This document shows positions 1 to 9,019 of a stretch of 42,790 bases of DNA, piece after piece; within the stretch, counting starts at the first letter, position 1; each line of letters starts with the position of its first letter. The translations under genes were made by a program, and so were the position numbers. The notes below the pieces were generated by a model that saw only the letters and a program-made list of their open reading frames with translations, was not told the origin of the DNA and searched no databases. Source of the stretch: Spirochaetes bacterium ADurb.Bin110 (GTDB taxonomy: Bacteria; Spirochaetota; Spirochaetia; Treponematales; Rectinemataceae); NCBI GenBank assembly GCA_002070755.1, contig MWDY01000181.1, positions 1-42,790 of the forward strand, read 5' to 3'.

Positions 1-1
1 A

Positions 2-1414
2 GGGGAAAATGGGGCTGGAAAATCGACACTTATGAAGGTCTTGAGCGGCGTATATCCGCACAATGAATTCGAAGGCGAGATTATCCTCAATGGAAAGAAA
101 GTAGCGTTCGATGGCATTCACGATAGCGAGGAAGCAGGCATAGGTACAATCTATCAGGAGCTTGCACTTGTGCCGGAGATGACTGTCTATGAGAACATCA
201 TGTTGGGGCATGAAATCCGACGCGGTATGACCATCGATGTGCACGAGATGATAAAGAAAGCAGAAGAGCTTCTTAAGAGGGTTAGACTTTCTATCAACCC
301 TACTGCCAAGATAAAGGACCTAGGTATTGGCAAGAAACAGCTTGTCGAGATTGCAAAAGCCTTGAGTCGAAATGTATCGCTTCTCATACTCGACGAACCG
401 ACAGCGACATTAAACGAAGACGACTGCGAAAACCTGCTAGATATAATAAGAATGCTTAAGATGCAAGGTGTAACTTCCATCATGATATCCCATAAGCTAA
501 AGGAGGTACTCTCCATTGCCGAAACGATAACGGTGCTCCGCGATGGTCAGACTATATGTACCCTTGATCGCCGCAATGATGAGGTCAATGAGCAAGTTCT
601 CATAAAGCATATGGTGGGGCGTTCAATAGAGAATATCTATCCTCCTCGCATATCCAAGCCCGAAGAAACAGTTTCTCTCGAAGTAAAGAATTGGAATGCT
701 TACGATCCAAAACTTGGACGAAAAGTGCTGAACAATGTCAATTTCTATGTTCGCAAAGGGGAGGTTGTGGGGCTCTCCGGTCTTGTAGGCTCCGGAAGAA
801 CCGAATTGGCGAGGAGCCTCTTTGGAAATCCGGATAAATATGAGATTTCTGGCGACCTCATTCTAAAGGGAAAGAAACAGCGCTTCTCACATCCCAGCCA
901 AGCCATAAAGGCAGGGCTGGCATATGCAACAGAAGACCGAAAAGCCAATGGCCTTATTCTTATTAAATCAATCCAGGAAAATATTTCTCTTGCTAATCTG
1001 CAAGGGGTATCGAAAAATGGCTTAATCAACGAAGAACTCGATAAGCAGACCGCTCTCAGCTTTGTGGATTCTCTATCGATAAAAACGCCGGGAATTCACC
1101 AGCTTGTGATGAATCTTTCTGGCGGAAATCAGCAGAAGGTCTCAGTTGCGAAATGGCTCTTTGTTGAACCCAATGTGCTTATATTCGATGAACCAACCAG
1201 AGGTATCGATGTTGGCGCAAAATACGAAATTTATAACATTATCAATGATCTGGTAGCAAAGGGCATGAGTATTTTGATGATATCGTCCGAATTGCCTGAA
1301 ATACTGGGCATGAGCGATCGTATCTATGTCGTAGCGAATGGGACGATTACTGGTGAGCTCGATGCAAAATCGGCAACGCAAGAAGCGATCATGCGCCTTG
1401 CGACACAGTACTGA
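2..1414 (+). CDS. gguA: Sugar ABC transporter ATP-binding protein, GguA/XylG-like (5' partial)
   Basis: ATP-hydrolysing subunit of a monosaccharide importer acting on the cytoplasmic face of the membrane. The reading frame is open from base 2, where the first Walker A motif (GENGAGKST) begins, so roughly the first 35-40 residues lie outside the window; the ATG at 32 is internal. Two ABC domains are visible. The first has LILDEPTATLNEDD. The second starts near GLVGSGRTE, with signature LSGGNQQK and Walker B LIFDEPTRGIDVG, as in the two-domain XylG/MglA/GguA class. The LNE(E/D)D sequence after the first Walker B and the start of domain 1 resemble GguA (multiple monosaccharide type) more than RbsA. 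A permease follows 11 bases downstream. The substrate cannot be read from the sequence, and the binding protein is presumably upstream of the window. Confidence 0.9.
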   Translation, partial: GENGAGKSTLMKVLSGVYPHNEFEGEIILNGKKVAFDGIHDSEEAGIGTIYQELALVPEMTVYENIMLGHEIRRGMTIDVHEMIKKAEELLKRVRLSINPTAKIKDLGIGKKQLVEIAKALSRNVSLLILDEPTATLNEDDCENLLDIIRMLKMQGVTSIMISHKLKEVLSIAETITVLRDGQTICTLDRRNDEVNEQVLIKHMVGRSIENIYPPRISKPEETVSLEVKNWNAYDPKLGRKVLNNVNFYVRKGEVVGLSGLVGSGRTELARSLFGNPDKYEISGDLILKGKKQRFSHPSQAIKAGLAYATEDRKANGLILIKSIQENISLANLQGVSKNGLINEELDKQTALSFVDSLSIKTPGIHQLVMNLSGGNQQKVSVAKWLFVEPNVLIFDEPTRGIDVGAKYEIYNIINDLVAKGMSILMISSELPEILGMSDRIYVVANGTITGELDAKSATQEAIMRLATQY

Positions 1415-1425
1415 GGAGGAAGCAG

Positions 1426-2604
1426 ATGAGTGAGTTAATGACTGTGCTGAAAAAGAATGTTCGCGAATACGGCATGTATATCGCCTTGGCGGTGATCATG
1501 GCAGTATTCACTATTCTATCTAAGGGTATATTCATATCATCGCGAAATATCGCCAACCTCCTCAATCAAACAGGATATATAGCTGTATTGGCAGTTGGCA
1601 TGACTTTGGTTATTGTAATTCGGCATATAGACCTGTCTGTGGGCTTTCTATCCGGGTTTCTAGGTGCCATTGCTGCCATAGCTTTGACTCAATGGAATTG
1701 GTCGCTATGGCTAACAATTCTATTCGTGCTTGCTTTGGGCGTAGTAGCAGGACTTTTTACTGCGCTCCCTGTGGCGAGCCTTGGTATTCCCGCATTCGTT
1801 GCGTCTCTCGCCGGGTGGCTTATTTACCGAGGCGCATTGATGCTGGTCACTGCAGCTACAGGAACTATCATAATACCAAATGAGGCGTTCAATGCCATCG
1901 GCAATGGCTATATCCCCGATATTCTAGCTAGTGAGACATTTCTGCCTGGGGTTCACAAGACTACCCTTCTTTTAGGAGCGATTGCCATTGTTATTACGAT
2001 TTTTGGACAGATAGCTGATCGAAAGCGCAAAATCCAGTATAAATTCGAGGTCTCCTCCTCTGGGCTATTTGCAGCCCAGCTTATCTTTATTTCGGTTATC
2101 CTTGGATTCATTGCATGGATTTTGGCAGGGTATAATGGTCTATCGTGGACTATCGTAATAATGCTGGCGGTTGTGTTGGTATATGATTTTATTACTAGGC
2201 GCACAGTGCTTGGCCGGCATATCTATGCCGTTGGTGGTAATCCGGAGGCAGCAGAGCTGTCGGGTATCCGCGTAAAGAATATAACATTTGTCGTATTTGC
2301 ATCGATGGGATTCTTAGCAGCGCTTTCTGGCATTCTATTTACCGCAAGGCTCAAATCGGCGACTCCACAGGCAGGCACGCTCTTCGAAATGGATGCGATT
2401 GCTTCGGCATATATTGGTGGCGTATCGGCAGCTGGGGGAGTTGGTTCCATAAGTGGCTCTCTAATCGGTGCTCTTGTCTATATGTCGCTCATGAACGGCA
2501 TGAATCTGCTCGGAACAGATATTTCTCTGCAGTATATAATCCGTGGCTTGGTTCTTCTATTGGCTGTAATCTTCGATGTAATGACGCGAAAACAGAAGGC
2601 CTAG
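1426..2604 (+). CDS. gguB: Sugar ABC transporter permease, GguB/XylH-like
   Basis: Membrane channel subunit partnering the ATPase just upstream. The 392-residue length fits the XylH/GguB class, which is longer than RbsC. The protein is almost entirely hydrophobic with many predicted membrane segments, and holds the family sequence GMTLVIVIRHIDLSVG near residues 57-72 and the cytoplasmic coupling region around AVGGNPEAAELSGI. The ATG at 1426 is preceded by a strong GAGGAGGAAG ribosome binding site and lies 11 bases after the ATPase stop, so the pair is co-transcribed. Substrate (xylose, arabinose, galactose or glucose) is undetermined. No clear intrinsic terminator follows; a new promoter starts 31 bases after the stop. 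Confidence 0.9.
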   Translation: MSELMTVLKKNVREYGMYIALAVIMAVFTILSKGIFISSRNIANLLNQTGYIAVLAVGMTLVIVIRHIDLSVGFLSGFLGAIAAIALTQWNWSLWLTILFVLALGVVAGLFTALPVASLGIPAFVASLAGWLIYRGALMLVTAATGTIIIPNEAFNAIGNGYIPDILASETFLPGVHKTTLLLGAIAIVITIFGQIADRKRKIQYKFEVSSSGLFAAQLIFISVILGFIAWILAGYNGLSWTIVIMLAVVLVYDFITRRTVLGRHIYAVGGNPEAAELSGIRVKNITFVVFASMGFLAALSGILFTARLKSATPQAGTLFEMDAIASAYIGGVSAAGGVGSISGSLIGALVYMSLMNGMNLLGTDISLQYIIRGLVLLLAVIFDVMTRKQKA

Positions 2605-2634
2605 ACCCAGAACATCTATTTTGCATTTATATAC

Positions 2635-2663
2635 TTGTGGACCCTCTAATCAGCGGGTATAAT
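2635..2663 (+). promoter_or_regulatory. Sigma-70 type promoter for the liv operon
   Basis: TTGTGG at 2635-2640, a 17-base spacer, and a perfect TATAAT at 2658-2663. Transcription would begin near 2670, giving a leader of about 34 bases that contains the AAAGGAGG ribosome binding site at 2687-2694 in front of the ATG at 2704. Confidence 0.65.
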
Positions 2664-2703
2664 TAGCAGAATTCCAGTGCATACCCAAAGGAGGTACTCG
2701 AGT

Positions 2704-3855
2704 ATGAAAAAATTTTTATTTGGGGCTTTGGCTATTGCCGTTTTGATGGCCGGCTGTGGAGGCGGAGGCAAATCGTCGGTTATAAAAGCGGGTTGGCTTG
2801 GTTCACTAACTGGAGACCAGGCCGTATGGGGCGAGTGCGAGCTCAATACCGTAAAGATGTTGTTTGAAGAGTATAATGCGGCAGGCGGTATCGAAGTAGG
2901 AGGCAAAAAGTACACTCTAGAAGTAATAGGTTATGACAATAAAGGTGATGCTCAAGAATCAGTCAATGCTACAAAGCGCCTAACAGGTCAGGACAAAGTG
3001 GTCGGCATAATTGGTCCGAATGCTTCGGGCTGCGCTATTCCTATAGCATCAGTCCTCGAAAAGGCAAAAGTGCCTGATATAGCGACAGTTGCTACCAATC
3101 CAAAGGTCACAGTCCAGGATGGCAAGGTAAAGCCATACAACTTCCGTGTCTGTTTTATAGACCCCTATCAGGGTGCTGTAGCAGCTGGCTTTGCCTATGA
3201 TCGATTGGGAGCGCGGACTGCTGCAGTTCTATACGATGTAAGCGATGATTATTCGCAAGGCCTGCGAGAGTTCTTCAAAATAAACTTTGAGAAAAAGGGC
3301 GGCAAAATTGTCGCAGAAGAATCGTTCAACTCCGGCGATGTGGATTTCAGGCCTCAGCTCTCAAAAATCAAGGCTCAAAACCCAGATGTCATTTTTATGC
3401 CCTATTTCTTCAAAGAAGTATCGCTTTCGGCCAATCAGGCCAGAGAGCTCGGCATTAAAGCAACTTTGCTCGGTGGTGATGGATGGCCTTCGGACCAGCT
3501 GATCTCGATGGGCGGGAAAGCGGTCGAAGGGAGCTATTTTGTAAATCACCTCGATTATGCGGATCCTGCAGTCCAGGATTTCAAAAATCGTTACAGAGAG
3601 AAGTATGGCAAAGAGGCTGAGCTCAATGGCTTCTTGGCACATGATGCGGTTCTGCTTTTTGTGGAAGGGCTCAAAAAAGCTGGCAAGCCAAATGGTGAGG
3701 CTCTAGCAAAAGCACTCGAGGGCATCGATGTTCAGGGTATTACCGGCCGAATTCATATAAGTCCGGAAACGCACAACCCTGAAGGCAAGGATGCCGCAAT
3801 CCTGAAGATAGTCAATGGAGAGTATATATTCCAGGAGAAATACGCAGCTCAGTAA
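2704..3855 (+). CDS. livJ: Branched-chain amino-acid type ABC transporter substrate-binding lipoprotein
   Basis: Captures the substrate outside the cytoplasmic membrane and hands it to LivHM. The start at 2704 (MKKFLFG) is chosen over an in-frame upstream codon because AAAGGAGG sits 9 bases before it and it gives a clean lipoprotein signal peptide with lipobox LMAGC (Cys18). The mature protein begins with a Gly/Ser linker, then the type 1 periplasmic binding fold (KAGWLGSLTGDQAVWGE, VVGIIGPNASGCAIPIASVLEKAKVP). The 383-residue length is normal for the family. It heads livHMGF, separated from livH by an intrinsic terminator. LivJ homologues bind Leu/Ile/Val but also amides, urea or other amino acids, so the ligand is unproven. 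Confidence 0.92.
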   Translation: MKKFLFGALAIAVLMAGCGGGGKSSVIKAGWLGSLTGDQAVWGECELNTVKMLFEEYNAAGGIEVGGKKYTLEVIGYDNKGDAQESVNATKRLTGQDKVVGIIGPNASGCAIPIASVLEKAKVPDIATVATNPKVTVQDGKVKPYNFRVCFIDPYQGAVAAGFAYDRLGARTAAVLYDVSDDYSQGLREFFKINFEKKGGKIVAEESFNSGDVDFRPQLSKIKAQNPDVIFMPYFFKEVSLSANQARELGIKATLLGGDGWPSDQLISMGGKAVEGSYFVNHLDYADPAVQDFKNRYREKYGKEAELNGFLAHDAVLLFVEGLKKAGKPNGEALAKALEGIDVQGITGRIHISPETHNPEGKDAAILKIVNGEYIFQEKYAAQ

Positions 3856-3865
3856 GGAACTGGAC

Positions 3866-3909
3866 AAGAAGGCAATTGGCGGCCAACTGCCGATTGCCTT
3901 CTTCTTTTT
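3866..3909 (+). terminator. Intrinsic terminator/attenuator between livJ and livH
   Basis: A near-perfect 17-bp stem (left arm 3866-3882, right arm 3887-3903, pairing through G-U at two positions) closed by a CCAA loop and followed by a T-rich tail to about 3909. It starts 10 bases after the livJ stop and ends about 48 bases before livH. Since livH has no obvious promoter of its own, partial read-through is the simplest reading. Confidence 0.85.
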
Positions 3910-3956
3910 TATAAAAAAAGTCGGCAATCCATAAAATGTAGTCCAAAGGAAGGGCA

Positions 3957-4835
3957 ATGGTCCAATTCCTTCAACAACTTATAAATGGCTTATCCATAGG
4001 CTCTGTCTACGCTCTCATGGCAGTTGGATATTCGCTTGTCTATTCGATTATGAATTTTTCGAACTTTGCGCATGGCGGCGTAATAATGCTGGGGGCATAT
4101 TTTGGATTCTTTTGTCTTACGCTATTCAAGCTGCCATTTGCTTTTGCATTTTTGATTGCTTCGTTAGGAACTCTTGTAGTTGCCATAATTATAGAACGGA
4201 TAGCTTATAAGCCACTGCGCGAGCGAAAAGCCCCTTTTCTATACTTTATTATTTCAGCAATGGGCACATCAATAATGCTCGAAAACCTTGTAATTGCGAC
4301 GATAGGCCCAACTTTTCGTACATATCCCGAAGTATTCCCAAAAGTTCCAATAGAGATTGGTTCTCTCGCCATTGGAAGGCTAGATCTGATAATCTTCGTG
4401 ATCTCCGCCGTGAGCCTTACTCTCCTTATGATTTTCATAGATAAAACAAAGCTAGGCAAAGCGATACAAGCGGCCTCGTACAATATCAAGGCATGCGCCC
4501 TAATGGGAATAAATACCGATATAGTTATTCTTACGGTATTTGGGCTTGGAGGGTTTCTTGCAGGCATAGCAGGCGTATTTTTTGGCATGAAATACACGGT
4601 TTATCCACAGATTGGCAATATTACTACCAAATCGTTCATCGCAGCTGTGTTTGGTGGCTTAGGGAGCCTACCTGGCGCGGTGCTTGGCTCGGTAATTCTG
4701 GGTGTCATAGAAACCTTTGTCGCTGGATATATCTCATCGCAGTTTCGAGACCTGATAGCTTTTGTGATTCTGATAGGCGTTCTGGTGCTGAGACCGAGGG
4801 GCATAATGGGTAAGGTTACCGAGGAAAAGGCTTAG
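3957..4835 (+). CDS. livH: Branched-chain amino-acid ABC transporter permease LivH
   Basis: First membrane subunit of the LivJHMGF-type importer. The 292-residue, highly hydrophobic protein begins with the typical LivH sequence (LINGLSIGSVYALMAVGYSLVYSIMNFSNFAHGGVIMLGAY) and contains the conserved GLGGFLAGIAG and VFGGLGSLPGAVLGS loops used for coupling to the ATPases. ATG 3957 follows AAAGGAAGG. The next gene, livM, starts 9 bases after this stop, so the two are tightly coupled. Confidence 0.93.
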   Translation: MVQFLQQLINGLSIGSVYALMAVGYSLVYSIMNFSNFAHGGVIMLGAYFGFFCLTLFKLPFAFAFLIASLGTLVVAIIIERIAYKPLRERKAPFLYFIISAMGTSIMLENLVIATIGPTFRTYPEVFPKVPIEIGSLAIGRLDLIIFVISAVSLTLLMIFIDKTKLGKAIQAASYNIKACALMGINTDIVILTVFGLGGFLAGIAGVFFGMKYTVYPQIGNITTKSFIAAVFGGLGSLPGAVLGSVILGVIETFVAGYISSQFRDLIAFVILIGVLVLRPRGIMGKVTEEKA

Positions 4836-4844
4836 GGGGCGAGC

Positions 4845-5777
4845 ATGGATTGGACATATATTCAGGGAATTCTGATGCTCGCAGGAATAAATATGATCAC
4901 AGTTTTGGGACTAAGTCTTTTGACAGGTTTTACAGGACTGTTTTCGTTTGGGCATGCTGGATTCATGGCAATTGGAGCCTATATTGGAACTTGGATCAGC
5001 GCCTCTCCAGCATCTACGCCAGCTGGCCTTGGGTGGCCTTTTATCTTTTCTGTATTGGGTGGGGGAATCGCAGCTGGCCTTGTGAGCTATCTGCTAGGTA
5101 GAATAACGCTTAAACTCAAAGGCGATTATTTCTGCATAGCAACGCTTGGGTTTGGCGAAGCCATCCGCCTTATCTTCAACAATGTGAATCGTTTTGGTGG
5201 GGCTAGGGGTTGGCCTGGGGTTCCCGGAAGAAGCACTTTTCTTGCCATTCTTATCGCGGATGTCATTGCGGTGCTTGTCCTGGCAAATATTGTAAACTCG
5301 AAGCATGGTCGGAATATGATTGCGGTGCGAGAAGAGGAACTCGCCGCACAGACTGCTGGCATAGATGTATTTCGTTACAAGATGATCTCTCTTGTCATCA
5401 GCGCAATATATGCAGGGGTTGCAGGTGTATTTTTGGCTCATTATATGACATTTATTCAACCTAAGATGTTCTCTCTCACTAAATCGACCGAGCTCACAAT
5501 CATAGTCATATTCGGAGGGCTTGGCTCTATTTCAGGGTCGGTCTTGGGGGCTTTGGTGCTCACCGCCCTTCCTGAAATTCTGAGGGCTTTTGAGATATGG
5601 AGGCTCGTATTCTATGGAGCGGCAGTCATTTTGATTATGGTGAGTAGGCCAAAGGGTTTAATGGGCGGCATGGAGCTTACACCATCGGGGATTCGCAAGG
5701 CAATGGCAGAAAGAAACGCTCTGCGCGAGGCAAAAGCAAAGCTTCTTGCGGAGGCGCAAGAGGGAGAAGAGCAATGA
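4845..5777 (+). CDS. livM: Branched-chain amino-acid ABC transporter permease LivM
   Basis: Second membrane subunit, pairing with LivH. The 310 residues include several membrane segments and the LivM sequences GLSLLTGFTGLFSFGHAGFMAIGAY and VIFGGLGSISGSVLGA. The C-terminus carries a charged cytoplasmic tail rich in Ala, Glu, Lys and Arg after SRPKGLMGG. Its stop overlaps the start of livG by four bases (ATGA), indicating translational coupling. ATG 4845 follows a GGGGGCGAG-type ribosome binding site. Confidence 0.93.
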   Translation: MDWTYIQGILMLAGINMITVLGLSLLTGFTGLFSFGHAGFMAIGAYIGTWISASPASTPAGLGWPFIFSVLGGGIAAGLVSYLLGRITLKLKGDYFCIATLGFGEAIRLIFNNVNRFGGARGWPGVPGRSTFLAILIADVIAVLVLANIVNSKHGRNMIAVREEELAAQTAGIDVFRYKMISLVISAIYAGVAGVFLAHYMTFIQPKMFSLTKSTELTIIVIFGGLGSISGSVLGALVLTALPEILRAFEIWRLVFYGAAVILIMVSRPKGLMGGMELTPSGIRKAMAERNALREAKAKLLAEAQEGEEQ

Positions 5778-6562
5778 TAGCCTCGCCTGTTCTTCATATC
5801 AAAGATCTAACAAAGAGATTTGGTGGACTGATTGCAGTAGATAATGTGAGCTTTGATGTTCCCGAAGGAGGCATTATAGGGCTAATAGGACCTAATGGCG
5901 CAGGGAAGACGACTATTTTCAACCTAATCACGGGAATATATAAGCCAACATCTGGTTCAATCGAGTTTAAGGGCAGATCCTTAGTAGGTCTTGAGCCATT
6001 TCGGATTGCTGAAAAAGGCATAACACGGACATTCCAAAATATAAGGCTTTTCAAGAACTTGAGTGTATTCGACAATGTATTGACAGCTTGTCATAGAAAT
6101 GCGAATTACAATTTTGCGGAAGCAATTTTCCGCCTTCCTCGTTTCCGGTCCCAAGAAAAAGAGCTAATGGAAAAGGCAGAACAGCTCTTAGATATAATGG
6201 GGCTTCAATGCTACAAAGACCTTATTGCAAACAATTTACCTTATGGGCTGCAGAGAAGGCTGGAGATTGTAAGGGCGCTTGCGCTTAATCCAATGCTTCT
6301 GTTATTGGATGAGCCAGCCGCAGGTATGAACCCCGATGAAACCGAGCAGCTTATGGGCCTTATTGCCAGAATTCGAGATGATTTTAAGCTCTCGGTTCTT
6401 GTGATAGAGCATCACATGGACCTGGTAATGGGTGTTTGTGAAAATATAGTCGTTCTGAATTTCGGCGAAAAAATTGCGGAAGGTAATGCGGACGAAATAT
6501 CTAAGAATCCTCTGGTCATCGAAGCCTATCTTGGAACACCAGAGGAGGCCGCAAATGCTTGA
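5774..6562 (+). CDS. livG: Branched-chain amino-acid ABC transporter ATP-binding protein LivG
   Basis: One of two ATPases driving the LivHM channel. It has Walker A (GPNGAGKTT, near residue 40), Q-loop (TFQNIRLF), a signature region reading YGLQRRLEIVRAL, and Walker B LLLLDEPAAGMNPDE followed by the switch-His segment IEHHMDLVM. The signature lacks the canonical LSGGQ and reads NLPYGLQRR; LivG proteins commonly have LPYGxQR here, so this is normal. The 262-residue length is typical. It overlaps livM by 4 bases and livF by 8 bases. Confidence 0.93.
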   Translation: MIASPVLHIKDLTKRFGGLIAVDNVSFDVPEGGIIGLIGPNGAGKTTIFNLITGIYKPTSGSIEFKGRSLVGLEPFRIAEKGITRTFQNIRLFKNLSVFDNVLTACHRNANYNFAEAIFRLPRFRSQEKELMEKAEQLLDIMGLQCYKDLIANNLPYGLQRRLEIVRALALNPMLLLLDEPAAGMNPDETEQLMGLIARIRDDFKLSVLVIEHHMDLVMGVCENIVVLNFGEKIAEGNADEISKNPLVIEAYLGTPEEAANA

Positions 6563-7277
6563 GATAAAGAATCTGCATGTTGCGTATGGTGGCATTCGAG
6601 CGTTAAAAGGTGTTTCGCTCTCTGTGCAAGAAGGTGAGATAGTCACAATTATCGGAGCTAATGGCGCAGGGAAATCGACCTTGCTGAATACTATTTCCGG
6701 ATTTTTGAGGCCAGCAAAGGGGACGATCCAGTATAAGGATAAGCCTCTCCCTCGGCGCCCAGACTTGATTGTCAAGGCTGGCATCTGTCAGGTTCCTGAA
6801 GGGCGCTTAGTATTCGCTAATTTGAGCGTACTAGATAATCTCATGCTTGGGGCCTATCGGCGGAGCGACAAGAAGGCTGTCAATGCCGATCTCAAAAAAG
6901 TCTTTGAGATATTCCCCAGGCTAAAAGAGCGTCAATCCCAAAGAGCAGGAACGCTCTCTGGCGGAGAACAGCAGATGCTTTCCATGGGGCGTGCTCTCAT
7001 GACCAATGGAGAGCTCATTCTTATGGATGAGCCCTCATTAGGCCTAGCTCCTCTTCTAGTCCAGACTGTCTTCGAAATAATCGAGCAATTCCGAGGACTT
7101 GGCAAGACTATACTTCTGGTGGAGCAGAATGCGTTCAAAGCGCTTCAAATCGCAGATCGGGCTTATGTACTGGAACAGGGAAGAATTGTAAAGCAAGGGC
7201 CATCTCGCGACCTTGCCCAGGATCCTGCTGTAAGAGAGGCTTACCTTGGTTCGCGTACTCGAGGCGGGGGAGGCTAA
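6555..7277 (+). CDS. livF: Branched-chain amino-acid ABC transporter ATP-binding protein LivF
   Basis: Second ATPase of the importer. The start at 6555 (MLEIKNLHVAYG) is chosen because AGAGGAGG sits 6 bases upstream and the family begins here; the frame is open 27 codons further upstream inside livG. It has Walker A GANGAGKST, the signature LSGGEQQMLSMGRAL, Walker B LILMDEPSLGLAP and switch-His-region LVEQNAFKAL, where Asn replaces the usual His, as is normal for LivF. 240 residues. It ends the operon and converges on the MocA-like gene with only two bases between the stops and no visible terminator. Confidence 0.93.
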   Translation: MLEIKNLHVAYGGIRALKGVSLSVQEGEIVTIIGANGAGKSTLLNTISGFLRPAKGTIQYKDKPLPRRPDLIVKAGICQVPEGRLVFANLSVLDNLMLGAYRRSDKKAVNADLKKVFEIFPRLKERQSQRAGTLSGGEQQMLSMGRALMTNGELILMDEPSLGLAPLLVQTVFEIIEQFRGLGKTILLVEQNAFKALQIADRAYVLEQGRIVKQGPSRDLAQDPAVREAYLGSRTRGGGG

Positions 7278-7279
7278 GC

Positions 7280-7894
7280 TCAAGAGCGCGATCTAGCTCG
7301 TTCTATGAGCAGCTCTTTAAGATCAGCTTCAGTATCGATGTCGCGAAGTATATTTGGGTCTTCGACTTCCAAAAATTCAATGTCGTTCTGGTGATGGCAA
7401 AAAAATCCCCTTAGCCCATTTTTTCCATCCCAGCTTTCCACTAGAGAGAACAATGCTCTATGAATGATTGGTGGATGGCCTGAGGCTTTGTTATATTGGG
7501 GAATTATTATGGGTCTATCCTTGATGGCGTTCTTGAGCTTGGCCACAGTGCTTGGCAAGACGAAGGGAATATCGACCGGCAGAATAAGAGCAGCATCGCA
7601 AGTTAAAGAGGCGGAACGCAAACCTGCGCAGATCGAAGTGAACATTCCTTTTCTGTAATCATTGTTGAATATTGGGCGTATTCCATGCGAACCTGCGAGT
7701 GTGCCCACTCTATCGGCATCGAATCCTGTCACTGCGATTATTTCGCTTATCCCCGCCTCTCTAAAGCAATTTGCTGCATGCAGAAGCATGGGGATTCCCT
7801 CGATTTCTACAAGAGCTTTGGTGGTTCCCATGCGAGAAGAGCAGCCTGCTGCTAGAATGATAGCAATAGGGTCGCTTGTCCTAAAGTCTGGCAT
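7280..7894 (-). CDS. mocA: MocA-like nucleotidyltransferase (molybdenum cofactor cytidylyltransferase family)
   Basis: Likely transfers CMP (or GMP) from CTP (or GTP) to molybdopterin to make the dinucleotide cofactor used by xanthine-dehydrogenase-type enzymes. The N-terminal nucleotide-binding motif reads AIILAAGCSSRMGTTKAL, with VDIPFV as the metal-binding Asp segment and SGHPPII further on, all typical of the MobA/MocA fold. The ATG at 7894 is preferred because AGAGGA lies 10 bases upstream; a GTG at 7915 would add 7 residues. It is the last gene of the molybdenum hydroxylase operon, 45 bases after xdhC, which supports cofactor maturation for that enzyme. CTP versus GTP specificity is inferred from context only. 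Confidence 0.85.
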   Translation of the reverse strand: MPDFRTSDPIAIILAAGCSSRMGTTKALVEIEGIPMLLHAANCFREAGISEIIAVTGFDADRVGTLAGSHGIRPIFNNDYRKGMFTSICAGLRSASLTCDAALILPVDIPFVLPSTVAKLKNAIKDRPIIIPQYNKASGHPPIIHRALFSLVESWDGKNGLRGFFCHHQNDIEFLEVEDPNILRDIDTEADLKELLIERARSRS

Positions 7895-7939
7895 AGAAAT
7901 AAAATCCTCTAGCACGGAGATGACACACGAGGCTTTTTG

Positions 7940-9016
7940 TTAGAGCTTGGGCAGCACACCGGATCGGACTGCAATTACTTCCGCCATGATGCTTATAGCG
8001 ATCTCTTCCGGCGTCTGTGCTCCAATTCCAAGTCCAATGGGAGAATGTACCCTCGAAAGATCGCTCTCAGAGAAACCTTCTTCGCGGAGCGCCGCAAAAA
8101 TGCCATCTCGCTTGGTCTTAGAACCAATAAGACCGATATAGCCTGCTTTTGTTCGCAGAAGACAAGATAGCATTTCCTTGTCGATATCGGGCTTTCGGGT
8201 GAGTATCATAGCGCAGTCCTGAGGGCCAATTTCGATAGCTGGTGCATCTCTGGATGCCATAAGGGGGTCTGAAAAATTCTCAATTATCCTGAGCATGTTG
8301 GCATTTGGAAATCGTTCTCTTGTGAGGAGTTCCGCTCTGTCATCGGTCACAATTACGCGAAAACCGACTAGGCTTGCAGCTACACTTGTTGCCTTGCCGA
8401 CATGGCCAGCCCCAAATATGTAGGCGATAGGATCCGGCTTAAATCCAAGTTGGAAAGCTCGAGCCCTCTTGAATTTGTCTGCTTCAGGTAATTCCAATTC
8501 GAAACATGAAGCTCCGTAGGAATTATGAGCGCTTTCCAGACTTGAAGCACTTGTCTTTTGTAGGTGAGGATATAAGGCTCTTCCTTCTTTATCTATTGCA
8601 AAGCAATGCTTTTCTTCGGAAGTTCTTGCAACAATAAAAGCGCATGGATTACCAGATTCTACATGCTCAAAGCATGTTTTGAGGGCATTGTATGCTTCGC
8701 TCTGTGGATCGATTCTTTCGATGTGCAGAGATACCTTGCCTCCGCAGGTCATCTGGTTTTGCTGCGCCTCGGGCGAAAGATCAAAAAAGAGATCTTGGTG
8801 ATCGCCTCCGACCTCAAGTAGTTTTCGTATCGCCATAATGGCTTGATTTTCTATATATCCTCCACCAACCGTACCCTCCATTCTGCCATTCATATCCACT
8901 GCCATAAGAGCGTCTGTGCCTCTCGCTGTCGAGCCGCTTGCATGAGTAACAGCGGCAAGAACCACAGTCTCGTCGCTGTCTAGGCGTTCTATAATCCAGG
9001 ATCTTAATTCGCGCAT
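7940..9016 (-). CDS. xdhC: XdhC/CoxI-family molybdenum cofactor insertion and sulfuration factor
   Basis: Binds molybdenum cofactor, promotes its sulfuration and inserts it into the hydroxylase encoded upstream. The N-terminal XdhC/CoxI domain shows EGTVGGGYIENQAI (residues 47-60) and a conserved CGGKVSLHIE. The C-terminal XdhC Rossmann domain has YIFGAGHVGKATS (about 199-211) followed by DDRAELLTRERFPNA, and ends with VHSPIGLGIGAQTPEEIAISIMAEVIA, a hallmark of the family. 358 residues, full length. It begins 3 bases after the stop of the Mo subunit, so it is translated from the same transcript. Confidence 0.93.
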   Translation of the reverse strand: MRELRSWIIERLDSDETVVLAAVTHASGSTARGTDALMAVDMNGRMEGTVGGGYIENQAIMAIRKLLEVGGDHQDLFFDLSPEAQQNQMTCGGKVSLHIERIDPQSEAYNALKTCFEHVESGNPCAFIVARTSEEKHCFAIDKEGRALYPHLQKTSASSLESAHNSYGASCFELELPEADKFKRARAFQLGFKPDPIAYIFGAGHVGKATSVAASLVGFRVIVTDDRAELLTRERFPNANMLRIIENFSDPLMASRDAPAIEIGPQDCAMILTRKPDIDKEMLSCLLRTKAGYIGLIGSKTKRDGIFAALREEGFSESDLSRVHSPIGLGIGAQTPEEIAISIMAEVIAVRSGVLPKL

Positions 9017-9019
9017 AAT

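Noticed and set aside
6302..6784. A 160-codon open frame on the minus strand across the livG/livF junction.
   Set aside because: Antisense to two clear ABC ATPase genes that overlap each other; no ribosome binding site or family resemblance.
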